A stretch of 64,000 nt of DNA, from NCBI RefSeq assembly GCF_023101685.1, contig NZ_CP082164.1, forward strand, positions 7,626,001 through 7,690,000. Reading direction: 5' to 3'. The notes under the pieces are model-generated. The model did not search any database, had not been told where the DNA came from, and was given only the letters and a program-made list of their open reading frames with translations. How positions within the stretch are numbered: the stretch's first letter is position 1; every line of letters begins with the position of its first letter. The position numbers and the translations under genes were made by a program. Below, piece after piece: positions 18,998-28,232 of this stretch. The DNA is from Bradyrhizobium sp. 186 (GTDB lineage: Bacteria > Pseudomonadota > Alphaproteobacteria > Rhizobiales > Xanthobacteraceae).

Positions 18998-19840
18998 ATG
19001 GCCCGCAGGTTTTCCGCTCCCTATCAGTCGGAGCCCGTGTCCAGCCTCGCAAGCTGGGCGCGCAATCTGGCCGTGTTCGCGGTGGTTGCGGTGGTGGTGT
19101 CGATCATCATCGTCCGCTTCGGCTTCCTGGAGATGAAGCCGGCGCTCGCGACCTTCCTCGGCGGCCTTGCGATCGCCGCGCTCTCGATCCTGTTCGGGCT
19201 CGCCGGCTTTGCCGCGATCTGGCAGAACGGCTCGCGCGGCATGGCGCGCATTCTGCTCGCCTTCCTGATCGACGGTGCGATTCTCGCCTATCCCGCCTAT
19301 CTCGGCCTGCAATACCGCAAGCTGCCGGCGATCCACGACATCACCACCGATCCGATCGACCCGCCGCGCTTCGACGCGCTGGCGCGCTTGCGCACCGGCG
19401 ACGGCGCCAATCCGGCCGTCTATGCCGGCCTCTATTCGGCCGAGCAGCAACGTCAGTTCTATCCCGACATCGAGCCGATCGAGCTCGAGATCTCCGTCGA
19501 CCGCGCCTACGCGATCGCGCTCCAGCTCGTCAACAAGCGCAAATGGCTCGTCATCGACGAGCGCGCGCCGCAGCCGCCGCGCCGCATCGGCCGCATCGAA
19601 GCGGTGGCGCGCTCGCCGATCATGGGTTTCCGCGAGGACATCTCGATCCGGGTCGTGCCCGACGACGAGGATTCCCGCGTCGATATCCGCTCCGCCTCGC
19701 GCTATTTCGAGAGCGATCTCGGCAGCAACGCCGCGCGCGTCACCAAGTTCATTGACGACCTCAACACCGCCGCCGATGCCGACGCGCTGAAGCCGGTGAA
19801 GAAGACGCCGGTGGCGCCGCCGAAGACAGTAAAAAAGTAG
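18998..19840 (+). CDS. DUF1499 membrane protein
   Basis: A 280-residue protein. Three hydrophobic segments occupy the N-terminal part: about 22-43 (NLAVFAVVAVVVSIIIVRFGF), 47-72 (ALATFLGGLAIAALSILFGLAGF) and 82-100. The DUF1499 domain follows from about 125 to 262, with KRKWLVIDERAP, GRIEAVARSPIMGFREDISIRV and VDIRSASRYFESDLGSNAARV, the latter being the family hallmark. The C-terminal tail is Lys/Pro-rich. DUF1499 function is unknown. The ATG at 18998 is chosen because the upstream frame crosses the extragenic repeat. Confidence 0.85.
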   Translation: MARRFSAPYQSEPVSSLASWARNLAVFAVVAVVVSIIIVRFGFLEMKPALATFLGGLAIAALSILFGLAGFAAIWQNGSRGMARILLAFLIDGAILAYPAYLGLQYRKLPAIHDITTDPIDPPRFDALARLRTGDGANPAVYAGLYSAEQQRQFYPDIEPIELEISVDRAYAIALQLVNKRKWLVIDERAPQPPRRIGRIEAVARSPIMGFREDISIRVVPDDEDSRVDIRSASRYFESDLGSNAARVTKFIDDLNTAADADALKPVKKTPVAPPKTVKK

Positions 19841-19907
19841 CGAATGGCGAATAGCGAATGAGACGCCGCTTCCTTCCCTATTCGCTACTCCCCATTCGCC
19901 ATTCGCC
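19840..19907. repeat. Inverted repeat between convergent genes
   Basis: GCGAATGGCGAATAGCGAAT on the left faces ATTCGCTACTCCCCATTCGCC ATTCGCC on the right, around about 20 bases. It fills the whole gap between the DUF1499 gene and the convergent MBL gene. The element may serve as a bidirectional terminator, but its GCGAATRGCGAAT words look like a dispersed repeat. Confidence 0.7.
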
Positions 19908-20825
19908 TCAAACCATCCGGTACGTCCCGCCAATCACGGGATCGCCATCCGTCGACACCACGCCGCGGGCGACGAGGTCTTCCAGATGCGCCAGCACGGA
20001 ATAGCCGGCGGCGGTCGTCAGCCTCGGATCGATGCCGATATAGATCGCGCGCACCATGGTCGGAATGTCGGCTTCGCCCTTGGCGAGGCGGTGCAGGATG
20101 GAGGCCTCGCGCGCCTTGCGGTGACGGATCAGGAAGCGCACGAAGCGCGGGCCGTCCGGGATCTCGGGGCCATGGCCGGAGAAATAGAGATCCTCCTCGC
20201 GCGCCGCCAACCGGTCGAGCGACTCCATGTAGTCGATCATCGAGCCGTCGGGCGGCGCCACGATCGAGGTCGACCAGCCCATCACGTGATCGCCGACGAA
20301 GTTGAACTTTCGCTCGGGCCATGCGAACGCAAGGTGGTTGGCGGTGTGGCCGGGCGTCGCGACGGCTTCCAGCCGCCAACCCGCGCCTTCAATGACGTCG
20401 CCATGGGCGATCCTGACATCGGGCGCAAAGTCGCGGTCGGCGCCGGACTCCGGATTGTGCTTCTCGCTCTCAAAGCGCGGGCGCGAGGCGCGATGCGGGC
20501 CCTCGGCGTAAACAGTGGCGCCGGTCGCCTGCTTGATCCGCGCCGTGTTGGGCGAGTGGTCGCGGTGGGTGTGGGTGACCAGGATGTGGGTCACGGTCTC
20601 GCCGCTGACAGCATCGAGCAGCGCGGCCGCATGCGCCGCATCGTCCGGACCGGGATCGATGAGGGCGACCTTGCCCTGCCCAACGATGTAGCTGACCGTG
20701 CCGGTGAAGGTGAACGGGCTCGGATTGCTACAGAGCACGCGCCGTACGCCGGGGCGGACTTCCTCGACGACGCCCGGTTTGAGTGGAAAGTTGCGGTTGA
20801 ACGGGACGTCGTCGTTATCGGACAT
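19908..20825 (-). CDS. Metallo-beta-lactamase fold hydrolase (glyoxalase II / LACTB2-like)
   Basis: A 305-residue MBL-fold protein. THTHRDHSPNTARI is the HxHxDH zinc motif (about residues 83-88). The next zinc ligand is the His in TPGHTANHL, then the Asp in FVGDHVMGW and the last His in YFSGHGPEI. A C-terminal helical domain with HRKAREASILHRL and a winged-helix-like VLAHLEDLVARGVV is typical of the LACTB2/nuclease-like subgroup. The substrate may be a thioester or nucleic acid. The ATG at 20825 (MSDNDDVPFNRNF) gives the usual N-terminus. Confidence 0.88.
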   Translation of the reverse strand: MSDNDDVPFNRNFPLKPGVVEEVRPGVRRVLCSNPSPFTFTGTVSYIVGQGKVALIDPGPDDAAHAAALLDAVSGETVTHILVTHTHRDHSPNTARIKQATGATVYAEGPHRASRPRFESEKHNPESGADRDFAPDVRIAHGDVIEGAGWRLEAVATPGHTANHLAFAWPERKFNFVGDHVMGWSTSIVAPPDGSMIDYMESLDRLAAREEDLYFSGHGPEIPDGPRFVRFLIRHRKAREASILHRLAKGEADIPTMVRAIYIGIDPRLTTAAGYSVLAHLEDLVARGVVSTDGDPVIGGTYRMV

Positions 20826-20856
20826 GGCACTTCCTGTACATACCGCCACACTCTTC

Positions 20857-20955
20857 GTCATACCCCGCGAAGGCGGGGTATCCAGTACGCCGCGGCGCCC
20901 GAGGCGAAGGCGAGGTCTCTGGGATACTGGATCGTCCGCATTCGCGGACGATGAC
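20857..20955. repeat. Extragenic palindromic repeat, second family
   Basis: It has GTCATACCCCGCGAAGGCGG with GGGTATCCAGTA on the left, TGGGATACTGGATCGTCCGC and GCGGACGATGAC on the right. The hairpins are clear: CCCCGC/GCGGGG and GTCCGCATTCGCGGAC. It differs from the CCGGGC family seen at 6251 and 31228. Confidence 0.7.
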
Positions 20956-21009
20956 AGCGGAGCAAATCAGCCACCACCGAACGCCGTGGCCTCTAGAAAG
21001 CCGTGGCCT

Positions 21010-22224
21010 CTAGAAAAACGCCTGGATGCCGGTGATAGCGCGCCCCAGGATCAGGGCGTGGACGTCGTGAGTGCCCTCGTAGGTGTTGACGGTCTCGAGG
21101 TTATGGACGTGGCGCATCACGTGATACTCGATCGAGATGCCGTTGCCGCCGTGCATGTCGCGCGCGACACGGGCGATGTCGAGGGCCTTGCCGCAATTGT
21201 TGCGCTTGACGATCGAGATCATCTCCGGGGCGAACTTGCCCTCGTCCATCAGGCGACCGACACGCAGAGAGGCCTGAAGGCCTAGCGCGATCTCGGTCTC
21301 CATGTCCGCAAGCTTCTTCTGCACGAGTTGGGTCGCGGCCAGCGGCTTGCCGAACTGCTTGCGGTCGAGGGTGTATTGGCGGGCGCGGTGCATGCAGTCC
21401 TCGGCAGCGCCAAGCGCGCCCCAGGAGATGCCGTAGCGGGCGCGGTTGAGACAGCCGAACGGGCCCTTGAGGCCGGAGACGTTGGGCAGCAGCGCGCTTT
21501 CGGGCACCACGACGCCATCCATCACGACCTCGCCGGTGATCGACGCGCGAAGCGACAGCTTGCCGCCGATCTTCGGCGCGGAGAGGCCCTTCATGCCCTT
21601 CTCCAGCACGAAGCCGCGGATCTGGTTGTCGTGCTCGGCCGACTTGGCCCAGACCACGAACACGTCGGCGATCGGCGCGTTCGAGATCCACATCTTGGTG
21701 CCGGTCAGGCGATAGCCGTCCGAGACCTTCTCGGCGCGGGTCTTCATGCCGGCCGGATCGGAGCCGGCGTCGGGCTCGGTCAGGCCGAAACAGCCGACCC
21801 ACTCGCCGCTGGCGAGCTTCGGCAGGTACTTCTTGCGCTGGTTCTCGTCGCCATAGGCGTAGATCGGGTACATCACCAGCGAGGACTGCACCGAGTTCAT
21901 CGAGCGATAACCGGAATCGACCCGCTCGATCTCGCGCGCGACGAGCCCGTAGGCGACATAGCCCGCGTTGGCGCAGCCATATTCCTCGGGCAGCGTAATG
22001 CCGATCAGGCCGAGCTCACCCATCTCGTTGAAGATCTCGCGGTCGGTCTTCTCTTCGAGATAGGCCTTGGCGACGCGCGGCAGCAGCTTGTCCTGAGCGT
22101 AGGCGCGCGCGGTGTCGCGTACCATGCGCTCGTCTTCGGTGAGCTGCTCGTCGAGCAGGAACGGATCATCCCACTGGAAAGAAGCCGCAGCCGGCTTGTC
22201 CTTGGCCTGGGGGCGCACGCTCAT
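21010..22224 (-). CDS. gcdH: Glutaryl-CoA dehydrogenase
   Basis: A 404-residue acyl-CoA dehydrogenase. [20 protein letters not shown] is the FAD-binding signature, [18 protein letters not shown] follows, and [20 protein letters not shown] near the C-terminus carries the catalytic Glu in the arrangement typical of glutaryl-CoA dehydrogenase. [27 protein letters not shown] at the N-terminus is also GCDH-like. The enzyme oxidises and decarboxylates glutaryl-CoA to crotonyl-CoA in lysine and tryptophan catabolism, passing electrons to ETF. It is a single gene, transcribed toward an extragenic repeat. Confidence 0.92.
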   Translation of the reverse strand: MSVRPQAKDKPAAASFQWDDPFLLDEQLTEDERMVRDTARAYAQDKLLPRVAKAYLEEKTDREIFNEMGELGLIGITLPEEYGCANAGYVAYGLVAREIERVDSGYRSMNSVQSSLVMYPIYAYGDENQRKKYLPKLASGEWVGCFGLTEPDAGSDPAGMKTRAEKVSDGYRLTGTKMWISNAPIADVFVVWAKSAEHDNQIRGFVLEKGMKGLSAPKIGGKLSLRASITGEVVMDGVVVPESALLPNVSGLKGPFGCLNRARYGISWGALGAAEDCMHRARQYTLDRKQFGKPLAATQLVQKKLADMETEIALGLQASLRVGRLMDEGKFAPEMISIVKRNNCGKALDIARVARDMHGGNGISIEYHVMRHVHNLETVNTYEGTHDVHALILGRAITGIQAFF

Positions 22225-22357
22225 GAAACGTCCTTTCGCGTCTGGTTCCGCTAAACTTTGCCCGACAAATTAGAGCGCCGCGGCAACAAGTGCAATTGCA
22301 TCCTGGTTTCGGTCATTCCGGGGGCGCGTCAGCGCGAAACCGGAACGACAGTACCCA

Positions 22358-23434
22358 TCAGATTTCGAGCTGTTCGTTGGCGACAATCTCGATGCCGAAG
22401 CCCGACAATCCCTTGTAGTCGTGCACCGAGGAGGTGAGATGGCGAATCGAGGTGACGCCGAGATCGCGCAGGATCTGCGCGCCGACGCCGACCTCGCGCC
22501 ACTGGCGGTTGCGGTCGGCCTCCGTCGAGGACTCGTCAGGCAGCGGCGCCACGGGCACACCGGCCGCGCCGTCACGCAAGTAAACCAGCACGCCACGGCC
22601 GGACTTCTTGAAGTGCTCGAGCACGGCCGCTATGCGCTTGTGGCCGGTGAAGGTGTCCTTGACGATGTTCGGCTTGTGGAAGCGCGTCAGCACATTCTTG
22701 CCGTCGCCGACGCCGTTGTAGACGAAGGCGACGTGGGCGATCGAATCGAACGGCGAGCGGTAGGCATAACCCTGCAAGGGCCCGATCGGGCTTTCGGTGA
22801 CGAAGGTCGAGACCCGCTCGATCAGCTTCTCGCGCGCCTGGCGATAGGCGATCATGTCGGCAATCGTGACGTGCTTGAGCTTGTGCTGGGCGGCGAAGCG
22901 CGCAACCTGCTCGCCCTTCATCACGCTGCCGTCGTCGTTCATCAATTCGCTGATGACGCCGACCGGCGGGAGCCCTGAAAGCTTGCAGAGATCGACCGCG
23001 GCCTCGGTGTGGCCGGAGCGCAGCAGTACGCCGCCGTCCTTGGCGATCAGCGGGAAGATGTGGCCGGGCCGGGCGAAGTCGTTGGCGCCGGCGTTGGGAT
23101 TGGACAGCGCACGGCAGCACGAGGCGCGCTCCTCGGCCGAGATGCCGGTGCCGCCGTCGGGCTTGTAGTCGATCGAGACCGTGAACGCGGTGGTATGGGC
23201 GGAGTCGTTATGGGCCACCATCGGGTCGAGCCGCAGGCGGCGCGCGTCCTCGGTGGTGATCGGCGCGCAGACGATGCCGGAGGTATGGCGGATGATGAAT
23301 GCCATCTTCTCGGCGGTGCAGAGCGAGGCTGCGACGATCAGATCGCCCTCGCCCTCGCGGTCCTCGTCGTCTGTCACGACCACGAGCTCGCCCCTGGCGA
23401 ACGCCTGCAAGACTTCCTGAACGGTATCGGGCAT
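22358..23434 (-). CDS. ribB: 3,4-dihydroxy-2-butanone-4-phosphate synthase with degenerate GTP-cyclohydrolase II domain
   Basis: A 358-residue RibBA-like protein. The RibB part (about 1-200) is intact: VTDDEDREGEGDLIVAA binds Mg and ribulose-5-phosphate, SGIVCAPIT and RPGHIFPL follow, HTEAAVDL and GVISELMNDDGSV complete the site. It supplies the four-carbon unit for riboflavin. The C-terminal 150 residues align in outline to GTP cyclohydrolase II, but the zinc-binding Cys cluster and the Arg of its active site are missing (NVLTRFHKPNIVKDTF stands where the Cys region should be). This is a known arrangement in alphaproteobacteria, where ribA is separate. I see no FMN riboswitch in the 174-base upstream gap. 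Confidence 0.92.
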   Translation of the reverse strand: MPDTVQEVLQAFARGELVVVTDDEDREGEGDLIVAASLCTAEKMAFIIRHTSGIVCAPITTEDARRLRLDPMVAHNDSAHTTAFTVSIDYKPDGGTGISAEERASCCRALSNPNAGANDFARPGHIFPLIAKDGGVLLRSGHTEAAVDLCKLSGLPPVGVISELMNDDGSVMKGEQVARFAAQHKLKHVTIADMIAYRQAREKLIERVSTFVTESPIGPLQGYAYRSPFDSIAHVAFVYNGVGDGKNVLTRFHKPNIVKDTFTGHKRIAAVLEHFKKSGRGVLVYLRDGAAGVPVAPLPDESSTEADRNRQWREVGVGAQILRDLGVTSIRHLTSSVHDYKGLSGFGIEIVANEQLEI

Positions 23435-23608
23435 TTCGCAATCTCTATCGGTTATGGCCGGAGGCTTAGCCGGACTTGGGGCGCCGCGCTAGTGTCCTGG
23501 ACGCAATCACATATGCCCGGAGGCAGCCTCCGGGCAGGCATTCGGGCTTGCACCGAAGATACCAGCGATATAGGCGCGGATGGCGCGGATGGAAGGCAGC
23601 CGAAGCCC

Positions 23609-25333
23609 CTAAGGTAGCACTTCGCGCCGCTCGCTCAGCCGCTGATCGAGCTCCGTGCGCTTGTCCTCCAGGAGGCCGGCCTGGGCGGCTTCGATCACCG
23701 TGAACAGCTCATGGGCGTCGCTGAGCCGGGTCACGGTGACGTAGCTGGCTCCGGCCTCATAGAGCTCGCCGACATCGGAAAGAAGATCGGCGGTTGTCAC
23801 GATCAGCGCGTTCGGATTGAGGGTGCGGACATGGCGGACCAGCTTCTCGTTGCTGGCGCCTTTCAACAGCGCATCCGGCACGCTGAGGATGATCATCTCG
23901 GACTTGCCGATTCCGGCATGGAGGAGCGTATCGACGTTGCTGATGTCGCCGTAGATGACGTGCAGGCCGCGTGAAAGCAGGGTCTGGTACACATTGGGGT
24001 TGAAATCGACCACCGTGATCTGCTCCAGCAGCAGTGGGTTCTGCCGCTCGAGTTCGGCGAGCAGCGCGCTCGCCGCACGGAAAAAGCCGAGGATGACGAT
24101 GCGCCGGGCCTCGCCATGGCCGCCCTCATGCCCCTCCTCGGCATGGCCGTCGTCGAGATCGCGCAGGCCGATCCTCTTCAGGGGACCGATCGCCCAGCGG
24201 GTGATCTCGTCGCTGCGGGTCATCACGAAGGTCGAGAGCACGGCCAGCACCACGAAGGCGAAGGAGGCCGCATTCGCCGTCTCCGGTGCGATATGGTGGT
24301 CGGCGACGCCGGTCTGGATCACCACCAGCGAGAACTCGGAGATCTGCGCCAGGTTGATCGCCGGCAACAGGCTGGCGCGCAGGCCCTGCTTCAACAGATA
24401 GAGCGGGGTGAAGGTGGTGAGAAGACGACTCACCACCGTGAAGGCCGCGATCATCAAAGCGAGGCTGATGACGGAGAGGCCCGGCACCGGAATGGTCATG
24501 CCGAGTGCCACGAAAAACAGCGTGATGAAGAAGTCGCGGAGCGTGGTGACCTTGGCCGTGACGTCGAGGGCATAAGGGAAGGTCGAAAGCGAAACGCCGG
24601 CGATCAGAGCGCCCATCTCGCGCGACAGCGAGAGCTGCTCGGCGGTCTCGGCGACCAGGAAGCACCACGCGAGCGCGCCGAGCAGGATCAGCTCGGGGCG
24701 GCGGGCGATCTGGTGGAACAGGCGCGGCAGGACGTAGCGGCTGACCAGCAGCGCGGCCGCGACCAGCACCGCGACACGGCCGATTGAAAGCAGGATGACG
24801 CTGACTTGCAGATTGGCAAGGCTCGGCTGCACCGCCAGAAACAGGATGGCGAAGATATCCTGGAGCACAAGGACGCCAAGCGTAACGCGGCCGGGCAGCG
24901 TGTCGAGCTCGCGCTTCTCGTAGAGCACCTTGACGATGATGACGGTGCTTGAGAGCGCGCAGGCGACGCAGAGATAGAGCGCATCGAAATGCCCGCCACC
25001 GAGCGACAGGCCTATGCCGGCGAAGAACAGGATGCCGAGCAGACAGCCGCCCAGGAGCTGGCCGCCGGCCGCGAACAGGATCACCTTTCCCGCCCGCACG
25101 ATCTTCTTCAGGTCGATCTCCAGACCGATCATGAACAGCATGAAGATCAGGCCAAGCTCGGAGATAACGCTGATCGATTCCTGCGACTTGACCCAGCCGG
25201 CGCCGAATGGACCTATGCAGAGGCCGGCGATAAGGTAGGCCAAAATCAGCGGCTGCCGGGAGAAATGGGCGAGCAGGCCCAGCATCCAGGCAAACAGAAT
25301 ACAGAGAGTGATGTCGCGAATGAGCTCGTGCAT
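23609..25333 (-). CDS. Kef-type monovalent cation:proton antiporter (CPA2) with TrkA-N domain
   Basis: A 574-residue inner-membrane protein. About twelve hydrophobic helices fill residues 1-390; LIAGLCIGPFGAGWV, LGLIFMLFMIGLEIDLKKI and LSSTVIIVKVLYEK are CPA2 hallmarks, and the helix with SREMGALIAGVSLS follows. After a His/Glu-rich linker (DDGHAEEGHEGGHGEA), a TrkA-N/RCK Rossmann domain begins at RRIVILGFFRAASALLAEL and includes VVDFNPNVYQTL and YGDISNVDTL. Such antiporters exchange K+ or Na+ for H+ and are gated by NAD(H) or glutathione adducts in relatives. The start at 25333 (MHELIRDITLCILFAWML) fits. Confidence 0.9.
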   Translation of the reverse strand: MHELIRDITLCILFAWMLGLLAHFSRQPLILAYLIAGLCIGPFGAGWVKSQESISVISELGLIFMLFMIGLEIDLKKIVRAGKVILFAAGGQLLGGCLLGILFFAGIGLSLGGGHFDALYLCVACALSSTVIIVKVLYEKRELDTLPGRVTLGVLVLQDIFAILFLAVQPSLANLQVSVILLSIGRVAVLVAAALLVSRYVLPRLFHQIARRPELILLGALAWCFLVAETAEQLSLSREMGALIAGVSLSTFPYALDVTAKVTTLRDFFITLFFVALGMTIPVPGLSVISLALMIAAFTVVSRLLTTFTPLYLLKQGLRASLLPAINLAQISEFSLVVIQTGVADHHIAPETANAASFAFVVLAVLSTFVMTRSDEITRWAIGPLKRIGLRDLDDGHAEEGHEGGHGEARRIVILGFFRAASALLAELERQNPLLLEQITVVDFNPNVYQTLLSRGLHVIYGDISNVDTLLHAGIGKSEMIILSVPDALLKGASNEKLVRHVRTLNPNALIVTTADLLSDVGELYEAGASYVTVTRLSDAHELFTVIEAAQAGLLEDKRTELDQRLSERREVLP

Positions 25334-25400
25334 ACCAAATTGGTCCGTTTTGCCGCACCCTAGAGACAGGTTGCGGCGCGGCAAGCGAGCAATTCGTCAC

Positions 25401-25943
25401 ATGCGAATGGGGCTTGCCGCTGCAATGCTGTTATGCCCGGTCGCCTTTACTTTGCCCGCAGTCGCTCAATCCGCAGTCGCTCAATCCAAGGTCAATATCG
25501 AACAAAGCTTTGCCGATTCACTCACTGCGCTGCCGAAGGAGGAACTCGGCGTCTCCGGGGGGTTCTATGTGCCCGCCTATTCGAGCGTCGCGATGAGCCA
25601 AGGGAAGCTGCGCGTCGACTTCTCGGTGACGCTGAGCGTTCACAACGCCTCCGAGACCCGGCCACTGGTCGTCAAACGCATCGCCTATTTCGACACCGCG
25701 GGCAAGCAGGTCGAGAGCTATCTGAAGGCGCCGGTTGCGCTAAAACCACTCGCCACCGTCTCGATCTTCATTCCGACCGACGACGTGCGCGGCGGGACCG
25801 GGGCAAATTTCATCGTCGACTGGGCCGCCACGGGCGAGATCGCCGAACCGGCGGTCGAGGCCTTGATGGTTGGCGGCGTCGCCAACGCGCATTACGCTTT
25901 CATCAGCCAGGGACGTCCGACCCGGACGGCCGGTAAGAAGTAA
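25401..25943 (+). CDS. DUF3124 exported protein
   Basis: A 180-residue periplasmic protein. MRMGLAAAMLLCPVAFTLPAVAQS is a signal peptide with an AxA-type cleavage site, followed by a 5-residue tandem duplication (AVAQS twice, from a 14-base repeat CGCAGTCGCTCAAT). The mature part, with FYVPAYSSVAMSQGKLRVDFSVTLSVHN, RPLVVKRIAYFDTAGK and ANFIVDWAATG, matches the DUF3124 pattern. Function is unknown. The gene is divergent from the antiporter gene, starting 68 bases away. Confidence 0.75.
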   Translation: MRMGLAAAMLLCPVAFTLPAVAQSAVAQSKVNIEQSFADSLTALPKEELGVSGGFYVPAYSSVAMSQGKLRVDFSVTLSVHNASETRPLVVKRIAYFDTAGKQVESYLKAPVALKPLATVSIFIPTDDVRGGTGANFIVDWAATGEIAEPAVEALMVGGVANAHYAFISQGRPTRTAGKK

Positions 25944-26031
25944 GACCGCCCGACCCGCACGGTCGGCAAGAAAATCAGGCAGGCCGGCGCAACACCGGCC
26001 GCTCAACAAGAAGAGACACAAGGAACGCCCT

Positions 26032-27267
26032 ATGACGTCCAGCTTCGATTTCGCGCCCGTGTTTCCCGCAGGGCTGCCGGCCCCGACTGCGCGCTGGACT
26101 GGCCTTGCCAAATACAGCTTCGTCGGTGGCAATAACGACTCCGAGCAGGTTCCGCTCGACGACCTGGTCAAGGCTGCCAATACCGTGCTGCGGCGGGAGG
26201 GTCGGACACTCGCGACTTACGGGCTGGCGCATGGTCCGCAGGGCTACCTGCCGCTGCGCGAATTTCTCGTCACCAAACTCAAGCGCGACGCCGGCATCAA
26301 CTGCACGGTCGACGATCTCCTGATCGTCTCCGGCTCGTTGCAGGCACTCGACCTCGTCAACAATACGCTGCTGGCGCGCGGCGATACCGTGATTTTCGAG
26401 CAGGAAAGCTATCAGGGCTCGCTGAACCGCCTGACGCGGCTCGGAGTCAACGTGGTCGGCATTCCCCTCGACGAGGACGGCATGCGCATGGACGTGCTGG
26501 CCGCGACGCTGGCTAACCTGAAGAGCCGCGGCATCCAGCCAAAATACATCTACACCATTCCGACGGTGCAGAACCCGACCGGCAGCATCATGCCGGAGAG
26601 CCGGCGCGCCGAATTGCTGCGGCTGTCAGCTGAATATGGCGTGCCGATCTTCGAGGACGATTGCTATGCCGACCTCGTATGGTCGGGGCAACGTCCGCCC
26701 GCGATCCACGCGATGAGCCCGAACGGCGGGGTGATCCATATCGGCTCGTTCTCCAAATCTATCGCGCCGGCGCTGCGCGTCGGCTTCATCGTCGCGCCGT
26801 GGGATGTGATGTCGCGGATGCTGTCCCTGAAGACGGACGCCGGCTCCGGTGCGCTGGAGCAGATGGTGCTCGCCGAATATTGCAAGGCGCATTTCGCAAC
26901 CCACGTGCCGGCGCTGACGAAGGCGCTGCGCACCAAGCTCGATACGCTGATGGAGACGCTGAACGAACAGTTCGGGACCGCGGCCGAGTTCGAAGAACCG
27001 AAGGGCGGCATCTTCCTCTGGGTAAAGCTGCCCGACCAGGTCGATACGTTAAAACTGTATCAGGCCGCACTCGCCGCCGGCGTCTCGATCAATCCGGGGC
27101 CGGAATGGTCGACCAACAAGGGCCATTCAAGCGCGCGGCTCAGGCTGTGCTTCGCCAGTCCCACGCATCAGCAGATCCGCGAGGGTGTCGCTGTGTTGGC
27201 CGAGGTCTGCCGCAGGGAGTTCGGCGTGCCAGCGCGTAGCGCCAATGTCGAGAAGGCGCGGGCCTGA
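26032..27267 (+). CDS. PLP-dependent aminotransferase (fold type I, MocR/2-aminoadipate type)
   Basis: A 411-residue aminotransferase-like enzyme. YGLAHGPQGYLPLREFL opens the fold. YTIPTVQNPTGSIM holds the Asn that contacts PLP, IFEDDCYADLVW the Asp that binds the pyridine nitrogen, and HIGSFSKSIAPALRVGFIVAP the Schiff-base Lys (about residue 241). ARLRLCFASPT contains the carboxylate-binding Arg. The relatives are 2-aminoadipate and valine-pyruvate-type transaminases; the substrate is undetermined. The start at 26032 is preferred over the longer frame that overlaps the DUF3124 gene. It ends two bases before a convergent HTH gene. Confidence 0.88.
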   Translation: MTSSFDFAPVFPAGLPAPTARWTGLAKYSFVGGNNDSEQVPLDDLVKAANTVLRREGRTLATYGLAHGPQGYLPLREFLVTKLKRDAGINCTVDDLLIVSGSLQALDLVNNTLLARGDTVIFEQESYQGSLNRLTRLGVNVVGIPLDEDGMRMDVLAATLANLKSRGIQPKYIYTIPTVQNPTGSIMPESRRAELLRLSAEYGVPIFEDDCYADLVWSGQRPPAIHAMSPNGGVIHIGSFSKSIAPALRVGFIVAPWDVMSRMLSLKTDAGSGALEQMVLAEYCKAHFATHVPALTKALRTKLDTLMETLNEQFGTAAEFEEPKGGIFLWVKLPDQVDTLKLYQAALAAGVSINPGPEWSTNKGHSSARLRLCFASPTHQQIREGVAVLAEVCRREFGVPARSANVEKARA

Positions 27268-27269
27268 TA

Positions 27270-27578
27270 TCAGGCCACTTGCGGCTGGCTGCCGTGGATC
27301 GCGGAGGCCAGCCGCAGCAGCAGGACGATCGAGACGTTACCCTTGCCGGCCTCGATCTGCGCGATATAGCGCTCCGAAATCCCGGAGCGGCGGGCAAGCT
27401 CCCGGCGCGACAGGTCGCAGCGCATGCGCGAGGACCGCAGCCGCTCGCCGAGCTCGGCCAGGAACACGGTCTCGGAGTAAGGCGGCACGGCGCAGCTCCC
27501 CGGCAGCACCTCGCCCGCGAAGTCCATCACTTGATTCAGCATCGGTCTATCCACACGTTCGCCTTCCGGAAGCCCCAT
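27270..27578 (-). CDS. XRE-family HTH regulator, BoxR/BzdR-like DNA-binding domain only
   Basis: A protein of about 102 residues from the ATG at 27578; an ATG at 27542 is also possible. AELGERLRSSRMRCDLSRRELARRSGISERYIAQIEAGKGNVSIVLLLRLASAI is an XRE helix-turn-helix of the BoxR/BzdR subgroup, recognisable by SERYIAQIEAGKGNVSI. BoxR and BzdR, regulators of benzoate degradation, carry a C-terminal shikimate-kinase-like benzoyl-CoA sensor. Here the protein stops after the HTH, so the sensor is missing. It may be a stand-alone DNA-binding protein or a truncated regulator. Confidence 0.75.
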   Translation of the reverse strand: MGLPEGERVDRPMLNQVMDFAGEVLPGSCAVPPYSETVFLAELGERLRSSRMRCDLSRRELARRSGISERYIAQIEAGKGNVSIVLLLRLASAIHGSQPQVA

Positions 27579-27693
27579 CCTACCGGGGAAACGGCCGGCC
27601 TCATTGACGCGGATCAAATTGGCGCGCGTTGGTGGACGACCGGGATTGGGATGCTAGAGTTTGGAATTCTTCGAGGGTGGGGCTTGCCAAAAC

Positions 27694-28145
27694 ATGACGC
27701 GTTGTTTGAGCCGCTGGATCACGGCCGCGCTGCTATGGGTTGCGTTCACCTCCGTGTCTCCTGCTGAGACCCTCGCCGCGACAGTCGAACGATGGGGCCT
27801 GCTCGGCTCATGGGCCGTCGATTGCTCGCTGCCGCCCGACCGCGACAAGGGCGCGCTGCTGGCTTACGAGATCAGGAAGGACGGCCGCGTGATGTACCGG
27901 CGCAATTTCGGCGAGGCCAAGGACGAGAACGAGGTCGTCTCCGCCACGGACAACACCGAAGGCCTGCTCAATGTGATGGTGTACTTCCCGTCGTTGCATC
28001 AGACGCGCGAATTCGGATTGCTGTTGCAGAAGGACGACAGCCTGCGCGCAATCTACAATCGCAGCGAGCGCGGTGAGTACAAATCCGAGACGGCAAATAC
28101 GTCGCAAACGGCGCACCGACGCCTTCGCAACAACGCTGCAATTAA
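27694..28145 (+). pseudogene. Small exported protein, frame broken near the C-terminus
   Basis: The ATG at 27694 gives MTRCLSRWITAALLWVAFTS, a signal peptide, and the mature part opens WGLLGSWAVDCSLPPDRDKG. The plain frame runs to 28200, but after RGEYKS it loses protein character. Moving one frame at about 28083 gives IRDGKYVANGAPTPSQQRCN and a stop at 28143-28145, a sensible ending. So one A appears to be missing from a run at 28081-28083. The intact protein would be about 150 residues, of unknown function. The gene's terminator is now 2 kb away, beyond an insertion sequence. Confidence 0.75.
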
Positions 28146-28232
28146 TCACCTGAACATCCATTCAGAATTCTCTCGCAGTTCCTCCGGAACGTGGTCGTGA
28201 TCAAGCGCGGCCACCGTCACCACTGGGACTAA

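Noticed and set aside
23435..23608. An FMN riboswitch before ribB
   Set aside because: I looked for the AGGGGC... and paired-stem pattern on the minus strand and did not find it; the gap mainly holds a short CCGGAGGCAGCCTCCGG hairpin.
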